NCBI GenBank assembly: GCA_035628505.1
Contig: DASPJR010000089.1
Span: 1-50,251 of the forward strand
Direction of reading: 5' to 3'
Length of the DNA stretch: 50,251 nucleotides
Source of the DNA: DASPJR01 sp035628505
GTDB taxonomy: Bacteria > Planctomycetota > SZUA-567 > H5-PLA8
In this document: positions 15,883-28,782 of the stretch, piece after piece
How the letters are laid out: every line of letters starts with the position of its first letter
Position numbering within the stretch: the stretch's first letter is position 1
Position numbers and translations under genes: made by a program
Notes under the pieces: model-generated
Database searches by the model: none
Told to the model about the DNA's origin: nothing
The model's input: only the letters and a program-made list of their open reading frames with translations

Positions 15883-16902
15883 GTGGGTACCAGTCTCGAA
15901 AATCTACCGAGGAGTTCTGAAGAGCGCGGGGCGGTTCTCTTCCGCATCGTCGCGCCCATTCTCGGAGATCTGGCGCGCTCGGAAGAGCATCTCTCGAAGC
16001 TGCTCACCAGCCAGTACGCCTATATCAACATGCTGGTTCAGCACATCGAACGCTTTAAAGGCAAGCGCCTGCGCCCGGCCGTGCTGCACTTAAGCGCGCG
16101 CGCGTTCGGCGGTGAAGCGCGGCTGGCGGCGGAGGTCGGCGCGCTGATCGAGATGCTGCACCTGGCCACGCTCTGCCACGACGATATCCTCGATGACGCG
16201 GAGACGCGCCGCAATGTCGAGACGGTCAACGCCAAGTGGGGCAACAAATCGGCGGTGATGACCGGCGACATTCTTTTTTCGCGCGCATTCGAAGTGCTCG
16301 GCCGGCTCGATGATCCCCGGCCCTACCGCATTCTCTCGCGTGTCAGCCGCCTGATCTGCGAAGGCGAGCTGCTGCAGATCGACAGCCGCTTTAAAGTGGA
16401 TCTCGACGAGGACGCCTATTTCGATCTGATCGAAAAGAAAACGGCGGTGCTCTTCGGCGCGGCGGCTGAGCTCGGTGCGCTGCTGGCGGGCGCGAAGGAA
16501 TCGGAGAGCAAGCGGCTGTATGCATATGGCCGTCGCCTCGGTATTGCATTTCAGATCGTTGACGACTGCCTCGATCTGGTCGGCATTGAGACCACAGTCG
16601 GCAAGTCGCTCGGCAGCGACCTGAAGAACGGCGAGCCGACATTGCCGATCATTCATCTGCTCGCCAACAGCACCGGCGCGCGCAAGCAGGAACTCTTGAA
16701 CATGTTCCGCCCGGAACTCGGCGGGCCGACGCGCGAGGCGCTCAAGCCTTACCTGGAACGCGCCGGCTCGGTGGATTATGCGCTGCAGATCGCGCGTGCA
16801 GAAATTCAGCGCGCCCGCGACGAAATCGATTTCCTTCCCGCTTCCAGCGCCAAGACCGCGCTGCTCGAGATTCCCGATTACGTGCTCGCACGAACGTCCT
16901 GA
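15883..16902 (+). CDS. Polyprenyl diphosphate synthase (trans-isoprenyl transferase)
   Basis: Extends isoprenoid chains from isopentenyl diphosphate for quinone side chains or carrier lipid. The 339 residues match the family. Both aspartate-rich motifs are present: DDILDD (D100, D101, D104, D105) and QIVDDCLDL (D227, D228, D231), along with FKGKRLRP near residue 58 and GEPTLPIIHLL near 250. The start is GTG. The chain length cannot be read safely from the sequence; octaprenyl or nonaprenyl synthases (IspB type) are the closest idea. A clear promoter lies upstream and a repeat hairpin follows, so the gene seems to be transcribed alone. Confidence 0.9.
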   Translation: MGTSLENLPRSSEERGAVLFRIVAPILGDLARSEEHLSKLLTSQYAYINMLVQHIERFKGKRLRPAVLHLSARAFGGEARLAAEVGALIEMLHLATLCHDDILDDAETRRNVETVNAKWGNKSAVMTGDILFSRAFEVLGRLDDPRPYRILSRVSRLICEGELLQIDSRFKVDLDEDAYFDLIEKKTAVLFGAAAELGALLAGAKESESKRLYAYGRRLGIAFQIVDDCLDLVGIETTVGKSLGSDLKNGEPTLPIIHLLANSTGARKQELLNMFRPELGGPTREALKPYLERAGSVDYALQIARAEIQRARDEIDFLPASSAKTALLEIPDYVLARTS

Positions 16903-16905
16903 CAA

Positions 16906-17003
16906 CGGTTTCTTGGTTTCTGGTTTCTAGTTTCTAGTTGCTGTGTTAACTCTGGCGAAGGGTCGCCGTTAACCGGAAACCAGAAACCCCAAACCAGAAA
17001 CCG
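16906..17003. repeat. Inverted repeat, GGTTTCTGGTTTCTAG family
   Basis: The left arm (16906-16937) is made of GGTTTC units and the right arm (16973-17003) of GGAAACCAGAAACC units, complementary to it over about 30 bases with mismatches. It is between the polyprenyl synthase stop and the zinc-ribbon gene and is not coding. Confidence 0.8.
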
Positions 17004-17138
17004 AATATCTCCGGCACGAACCTTGCAGACTCTGAAGGCGTCCTGTGGGGCTCGATGCTCGCGGGGATCTACTCCGCTCATCGCAGGGACTGCGTGCGCC
17101 CAGCCTTGCAGGACACTTTTCAGATTTGGAAGGCGCCC

Positions 17139-17363
17139 ATGAACCGGACCGGCGAATCAAACCGAACCATTCAGTGGAAAGATACCGATCCGCAGACGCG
17201 GGTGCGCTGTTCGAATTGCCGATTTGAAACGGCAATCCAGACGCTCGATTCAGAAATGCGCTGCCCGCAATGCAATCAGAATGGATGGGTCCTCGCGCAA
17301 CCGAATTCCGGCGAGCGCGTTCACCTGAGTGACTCCCGGAGGCCACCGGCGCCGCAAGTTTGA
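17139..17363 (+). CDS. Small zinc-ribbon protein
   Basis: A 74-residue protein with one zinc ribbon: CSNC and CPQC about 22 residues apart (near residues 25 and 47). The flanks are short and polar. The start is ATG 17139, with GGAAGG just upstream. It lies 20 bases before the M50 protease gene on the same strand and is probably co-transcribed with it. Without other domains its partner is unknown. Confidence 0.6.
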   Translation: MNRTGESNRTIQWKDTDPQTRVRCSNCRFETAIQTLDSEMRCPQCNQNGWVLAQPNSGERVHLSDSRRPPAPQV

Positions 17364-17383
17364 GCGGCCAGTGAGTAACACGC

Positions 17384-18646
17384 ATGGCAAACCCTTCATC
17401 CTGGACGGCGGGGCATGAGAACGAATACCGGCCGCGGACCAGCCGCCGGCTTTTTGCACGCAAGGATTCGCAGGCCGATCCCGAACCGGTGACGCCGGCA
17501 GAAAACTCGCGCATCGCCTGGTCATGGAAGCTCGGCCGCGTCGCGGGCATCGACGTCTATATTCACGGCACGTTTCTGCTGCTGATTCTCTGGCTGGTGA
17601 TGGCTCATTTCTCGCAGGGCAGCAGCCCGCTGGAAACGCTGATGGGCATCGGGTTCGTCCTCGCGCTATTCAGCTGTGTGGTGCTGCATGAATATGGCCA
17701 CGCGCTGACGGCGCGGCGCTACGGCATCAAGACGCGCGACATCACATTGCTCCCGATCGGTGGATTGGCGCGGCTGGAACGCATTCCAAATGAGCCCTCG
17801 CAGGAACTGCTGGTCGCGCTGGCCGGACCGGCCGTAAACGTGGTGATCGCCGCCGTGCTCTTCGGCATCCTGGCGCTCACGGGCAGAGCCCAGTCGGCGC
17901 TTGATGGACTTGCCGCGGGAGTGGGGCGCAATCCGGTGGCGGATCTGGCGGTGATTAACGTGTGGCTGGCGATGTTTAATCTGCTGCCTGCGTTTCCGAT
18001 GGATGGCGGGCGCGTGCTGCGAGCGCTCCTGGCGATGAAAATTGCGCGCGTGAAAGCCACGCGCATCGCCAGTCTGGCCGGACAGGGAATGGCCATTCTC
18101 TTCGGGCTGGTCGGATTCGGGCTTTTCGGAGCGCCGCAGCCGTTCCTTCTCTTTATCGCGCTCTTTGTGTTCATCGGCGCCACGCAGGAATATCAGACGA
18201 TCCGCTGGGAATCGGCGGTTGAAGGTCTCTCTGTTTCAGACGCGATGGTCACCAGCTTCCGCACGCTCGTGGCCGACGACCCGCTCTCGCGCGCCGTCGC
18301 CCTGCTGCTGCAGGGAACGCAGCACGATTTCCCGGTGCTGGACGAAAATTTCCGTGTCGTCGGGCTGCTGCTGCGGCAGGACCTCATCGCTGCGCTGAGC
18401 AAAGATGGCGGCGCGAAGCTGACGGTCTCGACGGCGATGCGCAGGGACTTTACGCACGCCGCGCCGGATGAGCCGCTGGTGACGGTCTTCGAACGCATGC
18501 AGCAGGGGCAGCTTCCGATCATGCCGGTCTTCGACCGCGAAAGCGGAAAACTGCTGGGCCTGCTGACGATGGAGAACGTCGCCGAAGTCGTGATGGTCCG
18601 CAACGCGCTGGAGAAAGCGCAAGCCGAGCACGACAAACGAGGTTAA
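17384..18646 (+). CDS. Site-2-type (M50) intramembrane metalloprotease with two CBS domains
   Basis: A 420-residue inner-membrane zinc protease. The active-site HEYGH is at residues 102-106 in the second predicted membrane helix, and the second zinc ligand comes from NLLPAFPMDGGRVLRA (D207). About six hydrophobic segments span residues 60-270. Two CBS domains follow (about 285-340 and 345-405; SVSDAMVTSF, VSTAMRRDF), a standard arrangement for SpoIVFB-like proteases in which the CBS pair senses adenine nucleotides. The first 45 residues are polar and cytoplasmic. Likely role: cleaving a membrane-bound regulator or stress signal. The start is ATG 17384, with a weak ribosome site. Confidence 0.9.
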   Translation: MANPSSWTAGHENEYRPRTSRRLFARKDSQADPEPVTPAENSRIAWSWKLGRVAGIDVYIHGTFLLLILWLVMAHFSQGSSPLETLMGIGFVLALFSCVVLHEYGHALTARRYGIKTRDITLLPIGGLARLERIPNEPSQELLVALAGPAVNVVIAAVLFGILALTGRAQSALDGLAAGVGRNPVADLAVINVWLAMFNLLPAFPMDGGRVLRALLAMKIARVKATRIASLAGQGMAILFGLVGFGLFGAPQPFLLFIALFVFIGATQEYQTIRWESAVEGLSVSDAMVTSFRTLVADDPLSRAVALLLQGTQHDFPVLDENFRVVGLLLRQDLIAALSKDGGAKLTVSTAMRRDFTHAAPDEPLVTVFERMQQGQLPIMPVFDRESGKLLGLLTMENVAEVVMVRNALEKAQAEHDKRG

Positions 18647-18651
18647 ACAGA

Positions 18652-18760
18652 TTGAACCACGAAGGGCACGAAGAGCTCGAAGAAAGTGAGAACCCGCGTC
18701 CAAACTAAAATTGAAAGTCTTTTCTGTTCTTCGTGCGTCTTCGTGTTCTTCGTGGTTCAA
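18652..18760. repeat. Inverted repeat, TTGAACCACGAAG family
   Basis: The left arm (about 18652-18685) and right arm (18721-18760) share the motif TTGAACCACGAAGNNCACGAAGA in inverted orientation. It fills the gap between two converging genes and could form a bidirectional hairpin. Confidence 0.85.
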
Positions 18761-18767
18761 AAGTCGT

Positions 18768-19430
18768 TCAGTACCCGTTTTCGCGCAGGCGTTTTTCGTC
18801 AAAACCGAAGGGTGGTTTGACCGCTCCGAGATGATTCTTCAGAGCCGCGATCACGTATTTGCCGAGGATATCCGTCTCAATGTTCACGGCCGCGCCCTGC
18901 TTTTTTGATCCGATCGTCGTGCGGGCGAGCGTCTCGGGAATCAGCGCGACCCAGAACGTGCCGGCTTTCTGATCGCAGCCGGCAACCGTCAGGCTGATGC
19001 CATCGATGGCGATTGAGCCTTTCTCAACGATCTGCTCGGCATAGCAAAGATCGCTGAGCTTGAAATGCCACTCCGCCCAGCGGCCGCCCTCGACTGTTTT
19101 CGTCACGGTGGCGCTCGTGTCGACGTGCCCCTGAACGAAATGGCCGCCGAGCCGTTCGCTGGGAAGCAGCGCGGCTTCCATATTCACGCGCGAGCCAGCC
19201 TTGAGGCCGCCGAGGCTCGTGCGGCGCAGCGTTTCGGGAACAGCGTCGAACGCCGCGTGCGAGCCGGTAACGCTCACGACGGTTAGACAAACGCCGTCGA
19301 TGGCGATCGAGTCGCCAAGTTTCGCGCCGGCGGCCAGCGGACCGGCGTCGACGTTAAGACGCGCGCCTCCGCCTGCTTCGGGAGCAATCGAAAGAATAGT
19401 GCCGACGTGCTGGATGAGGCCTGTGAACAT
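18768..19430 (-). CDS. ribE: Riboflavin synthase, alpha chain
   Basis: Catalyses the last step of riboflavin synthesis, dismutating two 6,7-dimethyl-8-ribityllumazines into riboflavin and pyrimidinedione. The 220 residues match the family and start with the canonical MFTGLIQHVG. The duplicated lumazine-binding barrel is visible: each half has IDG[VI][CS]LTV (about residues 44 and 144), and GHFVQGHVD lies near residue 95. The stop of the RelE-type toxin lies only four bases upstream on the same strand, so the gene is probably expressed from the toxin-antitoxin promoter. No FMN riboswitch is visible nearby. Confidence 0.96.
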   Translation of the reverse strand: MFTGLIQHVGTILSIAPEAGGGARLNVDAGPLAAGAKLGDSIAIDGVCLTVVSVTGSHAAFDAVPETLRRTSLGGLKAGSRVNMEAALLPSERLGGHFVQGHVDTSATVTKTVEGGRWAEWHFKLSDLCYAEQIVEKGSIAIDGISLTVAGCDQKAGTFWVALIPETLARTTIGSKKQGAAVNIETDILGKYVIAALKNHLGAVKPPFGFDEKRLRENGY

Positions 19431-19434
19431 GAAA

Positions 19435-19719
19435 TTAATCTAGCGGAACGTTGCCTCGAGCTGAATGCCAGATTCTTAGAACAGTGATATCCCCGGATAA
19501 TTCTGTTCGATAGACAATTTGGTAGGGCTGGAACGAAATGCCACGAACATTGCCTGCAATTGGATGCCCTATCAGTGGAAAGTCGTATAGGATCTTTATC
19601 TTTTCTACTATCTTGAGCGACAAACGAACTGCTGCCTCGGGATTGTCCTGGGAAATATGGTCTGCGATTGAATGTAGGTCGGCGCGAGCGTCGGATGTGA
19701 TTACGATTTTAATCGGCAT
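19435..19719 (-). CDS. RelE/ParE-type toxin
   Basis: A 94-residue protein of the RelE/ParE toxin family: ARADLHSIADHISQDNPEAA forms the helical hairpin and the ending VYRTELSGDITVLRIWHSAR holds the basic active-site strand. RelE types cut mRNA on ribosomes, whereas ParE types poison gyrase; the IWHSAR ending is more like ParE/RelE of the plasmid-stabilisation group. Its frame overlaps the antitoxin's by 19 bases (19701-19719), the standard arrangement. Immediately downstream is riboflavin synthase. Confidence 0.88.
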   Translation of the reverse strand: MPIKIVITSDARADLHSIADHISQDNPEAAVRLSLKIVEKIKILYDFPLIGHPIAGNVRGISFQPYQIVYRTELSGDITVLRIWHSARGNVPLD

Positions 19720-19886
19720 CTGAGTTCCTGCTCAACGACTTCCAGAGGAACAACATCGCCACGATCGGCCGACTCGATTCCCTTCTGCACCGCGGCCATG
19801 AACGCAAGCTTCTCCGCAATCTCTTCCAGAGAGATGTTGTCGGGTAGTTTGTTGATGGTGTCTAAAGCCAAGTCTTTCGCGCTCAT
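19701..19886 (-). CDS. Small antitoxin of the RelE/ParE module
   Basis: A 61-residue protein starting at ATG 19886 (MSAKDLALDTINKLPDNISL). The sequence I..LPD..SLEEI.EKL.F......GIESADRGDVV is a frequent antitoxin type paired with RelE/ParE toxins. A longer in-frame start at 19925 would add 13 residues but has no clear ribosome site. It overlaps the downstream toxin and follows the LysR gene on the same strand. Antitoxins of this type usually repress their own promoter; I do not see the operator clearly. Confidence 0.8.
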   Translation of the reverse strand: MSAKDLALDTINKLPDNISLEEIAEKLAFMAAVQKGIESADRGDVVPLEVVEQELRCRLKS

Positions 19887-19925
19887 GCGTATATCGTATC
19901 CTGCCAGAATGGCTGGTGTCAACAC

Positions 19926-20870
19926 TTACGTCACGGCGTTTGCCGTCGCGCCCGAAGGGGTTTTTCCGGGAACGATTGGCGCGACACTCTCGTCGGCTTT
20001 CTGCAGCAACTGAATAAAACGCTGCACGGTTGGCGTCAGCGGATTCTGTTTGCGGTGAATGATTCCAACGGGCCGGACGAGTTCGGGCATCGCGAGCGGA
20101 ATGGCGATCATGCGTTTGCCATCCGCACTGCGGCGTACAGTGGGCTCGGGCAGGATGGAAACCCCGGCATTGATCTCGACGGCCTGTTTCATCGTTTCGA
20201 TGTTGTCGAACTCCATGACTACGTTTACGTGCGAGTGATGCTGCTTGAGGCTGCGATCGATGGCTTTGCGGATCGGCAGGTCGGAGTCGAAAGCGATAAA
20301 GTTCTCACCGCTGATGTCGGGCGCAAAAATCAGCGGCCGCGCCGCCAGTCGGTGGCTGGGGTGGCAGACGAAGACCATTTTCTCCGAGCGCCACGGCAGC
20401 ACTTCGACGGTTCGGTCATTTTTGGGATAGGACATGATGCCGATATCGGCTTCTTCATTGACCACAGCATCGTAGACTTTGTTGGGACGCAGGTATTCCA
20501 AGCGCACCTGCACCTGCGGATACTCGCTCATGAATCGGCGCATGTGGCCGCCGAGATCGTAAAGCCCGACCGAATAAATCGCGGCGACGCGGATCGCGCC
20601 GGCGACCTGGCTGCTGGCGCGTTTGACCTCCGCTTCGAGTTTGCTGTAGTCGCTGAGGAGTGTTTTAACGCCTTCGTAGTAGCGCTGTCCCTGCGGCGTG
20701 ACGGCGAACGGTCGCTTGCTGCGATCGATCAGCCGCAGGCCGAGCTGTTGTTCAAGCTGTGCGATCGCCTGGCTGGCCGCCGACTGCGTGACGTTATTTG
20801 CTCGAGCGCCGCGTGAGAAGCTGTGCAGGCGGACGATGTCGCAGTAGAGGTGGAAGGTTTCGAGGTTCAT
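19926..20870 (-). CDS. LysR-family transcriptional regulator, divergent from gltB
   Basis: A 314-residue LysR-type regulator. The N-terminal winged helix-turn-helix is clear (NLETFHLYCDIVRLHSFSRG, NNVTQSAASQAIAQLEQQLG), followed by a linker helix and a two-lobed effector domain from about residue 90. It is transcribed away from gltB, with an ATAAG-N5-CTTAT site in the gap, the usual layout in which such a protein represses itself and controls its divergent neighbour. That points to nitrogen or glutamate control (GltC-like in role), but effector-domain resemblance is closer to CbbR/CysL types by eye, so the signal molecule is open. The last 25 residues are probably disordered. Confidence 0.9.
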   Translation of the reverse strand: MNLETFHLYCDIVRLHSFSRGARANNVTQSAASQAIAQLEQQLGLRLIDRSKRPFAVTPQGQRYYEGVKTLLSDYSKLEAEVKRASSQVAGAIRVAAIYSVGLYDLGGHMRRFMSEYPQVQVRLEYLRPNKVYDAVVNEEADIGIMSYPKNDRTVEVLPWRSEKMVFVCHPSHRLAARPLIFAPDISGENFIAFDSDLPIRKAIDRSLKQHHSHVNVVMEFDNIETMKQAVEINAGVSILPEPTVRRSADGKRMIAIPLAMPELVRPVGIIHRKQNPLTPTVQRFIQLLQKADESVAPIVPGKTPSGATANAVT

Positions 20871-20956
20871 TCAGATGCTGGTTTTGGTAACACAAAAAAG
20901 ACCATTCGTATGCCAGATGCCGAGCCCGCTTTACCGGCACTGCTCAAAATCATACA

Positions 20957-20971
20957 ATAAGTTTTGCTTAT
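20957..20971. promoter_or_regulatory. LysR-type binding site between lysR and gltB
   Basis: ATAAGTTTTGCTTAT is an interrupted palindrome (ATAAG-N5-CTTAT) of the T-N11-A kind bound by LysR proteins. Its centre is about 64 bases before the start expected from the weak promoter at 20995-21021, the usual distance for a LysR recognition site. Confidence 0.6.
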
Positions 20972-20994
20972 ACAAGAAATATTTCAGAATTTAG

Positions 20995-21021
20995 TTTGGA
21001 TTATGAAATTGCATGTAGTAT
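20995..21021 (+). promoter_or_regulatory. Weak candidate promoter of gltB
   Basis: TTTGGA (20995-21000) and TAGTAT (21016-21021) with a 15-base spacer. The weak match and short spacer would fit a promoter that needs activation by the divergent LysR protein. Its distance to the LysR box is the main support. Confidence 0.35.
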
Positions 21022-21153
21022 GGTTCTAATTCCTGAAGGTTATGTTGTAAGGACTCAATCGCTTCGAAAGCATGGTCCTTGGTTTGCCCTCCTAAAAAAC
21101 GGGCTCAGGTGGCTTTTACCGCTTTAGAAAAGTTGCGAAGTAAGGTGGGGAAC

Positions 21154-25710
<4,557 letters not shown>

Positions 25711-25767
25711 GGCGTGCAATCGGACTGTGTTCACGGTAGAATCTGACGAGGAGATGGGAGAATCGTC

Positions 25768-26430
25768 ATGAGCACACTTGCTGCAAAACCGATTGCAACG
25801 GTCGAGGATCGCCGCTTCGTTTTGCATGGTGTCAGTTGGGACACCTACGAGCGGCTCGTGGATGATCTCGCCGAGGAACATGTTCGACTGACGTACGACA
25901 ATGGGGATTTGGAACTGACGTCGCCATCTCCGATGCATGAATTTTATAAAGCGCGAGTTCGCTCGCTCATTCACGCATTGGCCGAAGAATTGGAAATTGA
26001 TTACGAACCGTTCGGGTCGATGACGTGCAAGCGAAAGGGTGCGCTTAAGGGCCTTGAACCCGATGAGTGCTTTTACGTTCAGAATGCCGAGCAGATCATG
26101 AGCTCGGATCTGAACACACACTTTGACTTTTCGAAGGTTCCCCCGCCAGACCTCGCTGTTGAGATCGACATCAACAGCAGCTCGGTTGACCGTGACGGGA
26201 TTTACGCAGCGCTGAAGGTGCCTGAAGTCTGGCGCTACGATGGGCAAACCATCCGAATTTATGTTTTGAAAAGCGGCGCTTATCATGAGGGGAAAAAGAG
26301 TCTTTCTTTTCCAGTGTTGTCGGCAGGCCAACTTAACGCATGGATGTGTAAGGCAGGCGACATGCCGCATTCGCGATGGATCAAGAGCGTTAAGAAATGG
26401 CTGCGTTCCGAAGTGCAGGGTAACAAATAG
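25768..26430 (+). CDS. Uma2-family (DUF820) putative restriction-type nuclease
   Basis: A 220-residue protein of the Uma2/DUF820 family with a PD-(D/E)XK nuclease fold: LTYDNGDLELTSPSPMHEFY near residue 42, PDLAVEIDINSSS near residue 130 (the acidic active-site strand) and YAALKVPEVWRYD (the lysine-bearing helix region). The family is abundant in planctomycetes, cyanobacteria and Chloroflexi and its biological role is not settled. It lies between gltB (58 bases) and gltD (24 bases) on the same strand, so it is within the glutamate synthase transcript. The coding is less GC-rich than gltB and gltD, consistent with insertion. Confidence 0.85.
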   Translation: MSTLAAKPIATVEDRRFVLHGVSWDTYERLVDDLAEEHVRLTYDNGDLELTSPSPMHEFYKARVRSLIHALAEELEIDYEPFGSMTCKRKGALKGLEPDECFYVQNAEQIMSSDLNTHFDFSKVPPPDLAVEIDINSSSVDRDGIYAALKVPEVWRYDGQTIRIYVLKSGAYHEGKKSLSFPVLSAGQLNAWMCKAGDMPHSRWIKSVKKWLRSEVQGNK

Positions 26431-26453
26431 ATTTTGGGTTTAGGAGCACGTCA

Positions 26454-27896
26454 GTGGGTAAGCCAACGGGATTCATGGAAGCAACGCGCGAGCTGCCGCG
26501 TCGGCGGCTGGTGGAAGAGCGCATCAAGGATTGGAACGAAGTCTACCTTCCGTTCCCCGATGAGAAGCTGAAGACGCAGGCCGCCCGTTGCATGGACTGC
26601 GGCGTGCCGTTCTGCAACAACGGCTGCCCGCTCGGCAACATCATCCCCGACTGGAACGACCTCATCTATAAGAACCGCTGGCGCGAAGCGATCGACCGGC
26701 TGCACCTGACCAACAACTTCCCCGAGTTCACCGGACGTCTGTGCCCCGCGCCGTGCGAAGCCTCGTGCGTGCTGGGCATCAACGAGCCAGCTGTCACGAT
26801 CAAGCTGATCGAACAGAGCATCATCGACCGCGCGTGGCAGGAAGGCTGGGTCAAGCCGCAGCCGCCTGAAAAGAAGACCGGCAAGAAGATCGCCGTCGTG
26901 GGCTCCGGTCCCGCGGGTCTGGCGGCCGCTCAGCAGCTCGCGCGTGTTGGCCATGAGGTCACCGTCTTCGAACGCGCCGATGCGATCGGCGGATTGCTGC
27001 GCTACGGCATTCCTGAATTCAAGATGGAGAAGCGCTACCTCGACCGCCGTCTCAAGCAGATGGAAGCCGAGGGCGTGAAGTTTGTGGTGAACGCCAACAT
27101 CGGCGTGACGCACAAGGTCGACGATCTGCGCGGCAGCTTCGATGCGATTGTGCTCTGCGGCGGCGCGACACACGGCCGTGATCTCACGGTTCCGGGCCGC
27201 GAGCTCAAAGGCACCTACTTCGCTATGGAATACCTGCCGCAGGCGAACAAAGTCGCGCGCGGTGAAAAAGTCGAGAACCAGATTCTCGCGACGGGCAAGC
27301 ACGTGATCATCATCGGCGGCGGCGACACGGGGGCCGACTGCCTCGGCACCGCCATCCGCCAGGGCGCCAAGTCGATCCGCAATTTCGAGCTGCTCCCGAA
27401 GCCGCCGAACGAACGCGCGCCAAGCAACCCCTGGCCGCAGTGGCCGAACATCTTCCGCACCTCCTCGGCGCATGAAGAGAACGAATGCCGCGATTACAGC
27501 ATCCAGACCACTAAGCTCACCGGCGAGAATGGTGTGCTGAAAAAACTGCATGCCGTGCGCCTGAACTGGGTTCCCAATCCGGCCGGCGGACCGCCCAAGC
27601 CGGAGCCGATCCCCGGCACGGAATTTACGGTCGACGCGGACCTGATCCTGCTGGCCATGGGTTTCGTCGGGCCGGAGAAGCCGGGCATGCTCACGCAGCT
27701 TGGCGTGAAGCTGACCGAGCGCGGCAACGTCTGGGCCGACGAGAACAAGATGACCAGCATCCCCGGCATCTTCACCGCCGGCGACATGACGCGCGGCCAG
27801 TCGCTCATCGTCTGGGCCATCGCCGAGGGCCGCAACGCGGCGTACGGCGTCGACAAGTACCTGATGGGCGAAACGACGCTGAAGAAGTCGTTTTAG
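26454..27896 (+). CDS. gltD: Glutamate synthase, small (beta) subunit
   Basis: Flavoprotein that takes electrons from NAD(P)H and passes them to GltB. The 480 residues match the family. The N-terminal iron-sulphur cysteines are CMDCGVPFCNNGCPLGN (near residue 47) and CPAPCEASC (near 98). FAD- and NAD(P)-binding GxGxxG motifs are GSGPAGLAAAQQLA (about 150) and GGGDTGADCLGTA (about 290). It begins with GTG, preceded by AGGAG. The gene ends the group, as a strong bidirectional terminator follows within 30 bases. Confidence 0.97.
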   Translation: MGKPTGFMEATRELPRRRLVEERIKDWNEVYLPFPDEKLKTQAARCMDCGVPFCNNGCPLGNIIPDWNDLIYKNRWREAIDRLHLTNNFPEFTGRLCPAPCEASCVLGINEPAVTIKLIEQSIIDRAWQEGWVKPQPPEKKTGKKIAVVGSGPAGLAAAQQLARVGHEVTVFERADAIGGLLRYGIPEFKMEKRYLDRRLKQMEAEGVKFVVNANIGVTHKVDDLRGSFDAIVLCGGATHGRDLTVPGRELKGTYFAMEYLPQANKVARGEKVENQILATGKHVIIIGGGDTGADCLGTAIRQGAKSIRNFELLPKPPNERAPSNPWPQWPNIFRTSSAHEENECRDYSIQTTKLTGENGVLKKLHAVRLNWVPNPAGGPPKPEPIPGTEFTVDADLILLAMGFVGPEKPGMLTQLGVKLTERGNVWADENKMTSIPGIFTAGDMTRGQSLIVWAIAEGRNAAYGVDKYLMGETTLKKSF

Positions 27897-27920
27897 ACCA
27901 GCGCGAGCATGCCCGCGCCA

Positions 27921-27951
27921 AAAAAAGAGCGGCCTTGCGGCCGCTTTTTTT
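27921..27951. terminator. Strong bidirectional rho-independent terminator
   Basis: AGCGGCC (27928-27934), a TTGC loop and GGCCGCT (27939-27945), with A-tract before and T-tract after, so it works on both strands. It separates gltD from the converging membrane-protein gene. Confidence 0.92.
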
Positions 27952-27975
27952 CGTCACTATGCAGTTGTCTGTTAC

Positions 27976-28578
27976 TTACCGTGCTTCGTCCATCGCGCCT
28001 TCGGCGGGACCAAGTTTCTTCACCTGGTCTGCGACGATCACCGGCTTGTTCTCATACTGCGCCAGCATCTCGTTGTTCTCGTCGACGCCCAGCTCGCGCG
28101 CCAGGTCGGCACGGTTGAACTTCTTCACGTTGCCGGAAATCTGCAGCGTCGCGTCTTTGTCGTCTGCGGAAACTTCGATCGGCTGCTCGCCCGCGCCTGT
28201 GCGGTGGATTACGAGCATCTTGTCGCTGGTCGCATCGTCACTGCCGGCAAAGATGAAGGCGTTCGGGCTCTTGCTTTCAACCATGCGCCCCGTCAGCGTA
28301 ATGGGCTGATCGATGCGTGCGTTCAGGTCTGCAGTGGCGTTCTGGTCTGCTGACGTCGATGCAGCCGGTGCAGTCGCTGCAGTCGGTGCAGTTGTCCCAG
28401 TTGCGGTTTCACTGTTGGTCGCCGTCTCGGTAGTTGGCGCCGGCGTTCCCCAGTTCGTTCCCCATCCGCCAAATCCAACCGCGAACAGAAGTAGGACTAG
28501 CGCAAGCAGCCACGCCCACCACCCAAACGAGCTGTCGGCCGCGTCATCCCGGCGGTTCATATCATAATTATCTGCCAT
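27976..28578 (-). CDS. Membrane-anchored periplasmic protein of unknown function
   Basis: A 200-residue protein anchored by one helix near residues 19-38 (WAWLLALVLLLFAVGFGGW), followed by a Thr/Ala/Pro-rich spacer (about 45-80) that probably crosses the wall, then a beta-rich C-terminal domain (ITLTGRMVESKSPNAFIFAG, MLVIHRTGAGEQPIEVS, QISGNVKKF) like OB-fold small-molecule-binding domains. The start ATG 28578 has AAGGAG before it. It ends at the shared terminator with gltD. No enzyme motif is seen. Confidence 0.6.
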   Translation of the reverse strand: MADNYDMNRRDDAADSSFGWWAWLLALVLLLFAVGFGGWGTNWGTPAPTTETATNSETATGTTAPTAATAPAASTSADQNATADLNARIDQPITLTGRMVESKSPNAFIFAGSDDATSDKMLVIHRTGAGEQPIEVSADDKDATLQISGNVKKFNRADLARELGVDENNEMLAQYENKPVIVADQVKKLGPAEGAMDEAR

Positions 28579-28782
28579 CGGTCTTCTCCTTTCGTCTCAT
28601 CTCAATTCGCCTCTCCCGCGCATGTTCAAAGCTGCAATTCACGAACCAAAGCCGAGGAACGGCGAAACGGCAGGCGAGTGCAAACGGATTCGCTATATGC
28701 GCGGATGCACTTTACGGATCGGAGCGCTGGACGTACGTTTCTTTCTCTATCGGGTGCACACCACAACAGGAGTAAACACGCG

